From NCBI GenBank assembly GCA_949878535.1, contig CATLAS010000078.1, positions 1 through 5,625 on the forward strand: a stretch of DNA of 5,625 nt. Reading direction: 5' to 3'. The notes beneath the pieces were generated by a model, which made no database searches, was not told the DNA's origin, and saw only the letters and a program-made list of their open reading frames with translations. Below are positions 5,570 through 5,625 of this stretch, in pieces (position 1 is the stretch's first letter; every line of letters starts with the position of its first letter). Made by a program: the position numbers and the translations under genes. The DNA comes from an uncultured Eubacteriales bacterium. Lineage in GTDB: Bacteria; Bacillota; Clostridia; Oscillospirales; CAG-272.

Positions 5570-5625
5570 GGCTCCCTTGTGCACAGGGAGCTGTCGTCAA
5601 GCGACGCGATAGCGACTGAGGGATT
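5570..5625 (+). repeat. Hairpin repeat copy running off the right edge
   Basis: A well-formed copy: GCTCCCT (5571-5577) pairs with AGGGAGC (5585-5591), followed by GTCG-TCAAG-CGAC (5593-5605). The last 20 bases (5606-5625) are identical to 2031-2050 in the composite element, ending in GACTGAGGGATT. In place of the decamer array it has GCGACGCGATAGCGAC. The remainder of the element lies beyond the window. Confidence 0.8.

Overview
The window looks like a chromosomal segment of a Gram-positive, low-to-moderate GC Firmicute, most likely a Clostridia/Oscillospiraceae-type gut anaerobe. This rests on strong GGAG-type ribosome binding sites, near-perfect TTGACA-17-TATAAT promoters, clostridial-looking YihY and C39-peptidase proteins, and short 'GGCTCCC...GGGAGCTGTCG...GACTGAGGGATTGT' hairpin repeats of a kind I recall as abundant in such genomes. 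The assignment is inference; no rRNA or other taxonomic marker is present.

Layout: (1) 2-1834, plus strand: the C-terminal ~610 residues of the ATP-dependent DNA helicase RecG, cut by the window's left edge. (2) 1835-2283: a 449-bp gap between convergent genes with no credible gene. It holds a patchwork of short hairpin repeats, including a ~200-bp composite of two inverted copies, one of which carries an expanded 10-bp tandem repeat. (3) 2284-3126, minus strand: endonuclease IV (nfo), with all nine metal-binding residues present. (4) 3127-3314: a divergent regulatory region with two back-to-back consensus sigma-A promoters. (5) 3315-4283 and 4307-5407, plus strand: a two-gene operon of a YihY/BrkB-type polytopic membrane protein and a membrane-anchored C39-like cysteine peptidase, closed by a perfect 18-bp-stem terminator that includes the stop codon. 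(6) 5446-5625: non-coding, ending in two more repeat copies of the same family that run to the right edge.

RecG (branch migration of stalled forks and recombination intermediates) and Nfo (incision at abasic sites) both serve genome maintenance, but they face each other and do not form an operon. YihY and the C39-like peptidase are probably co-expressed at the membrane/cell surface; what they do together is unknown. I do not see a defence system, CRISPR array, prophage or biosynthetic cluster. The most unusual content is the repeat family, its decamer expansion, and the tightly packed divergent promoter region.
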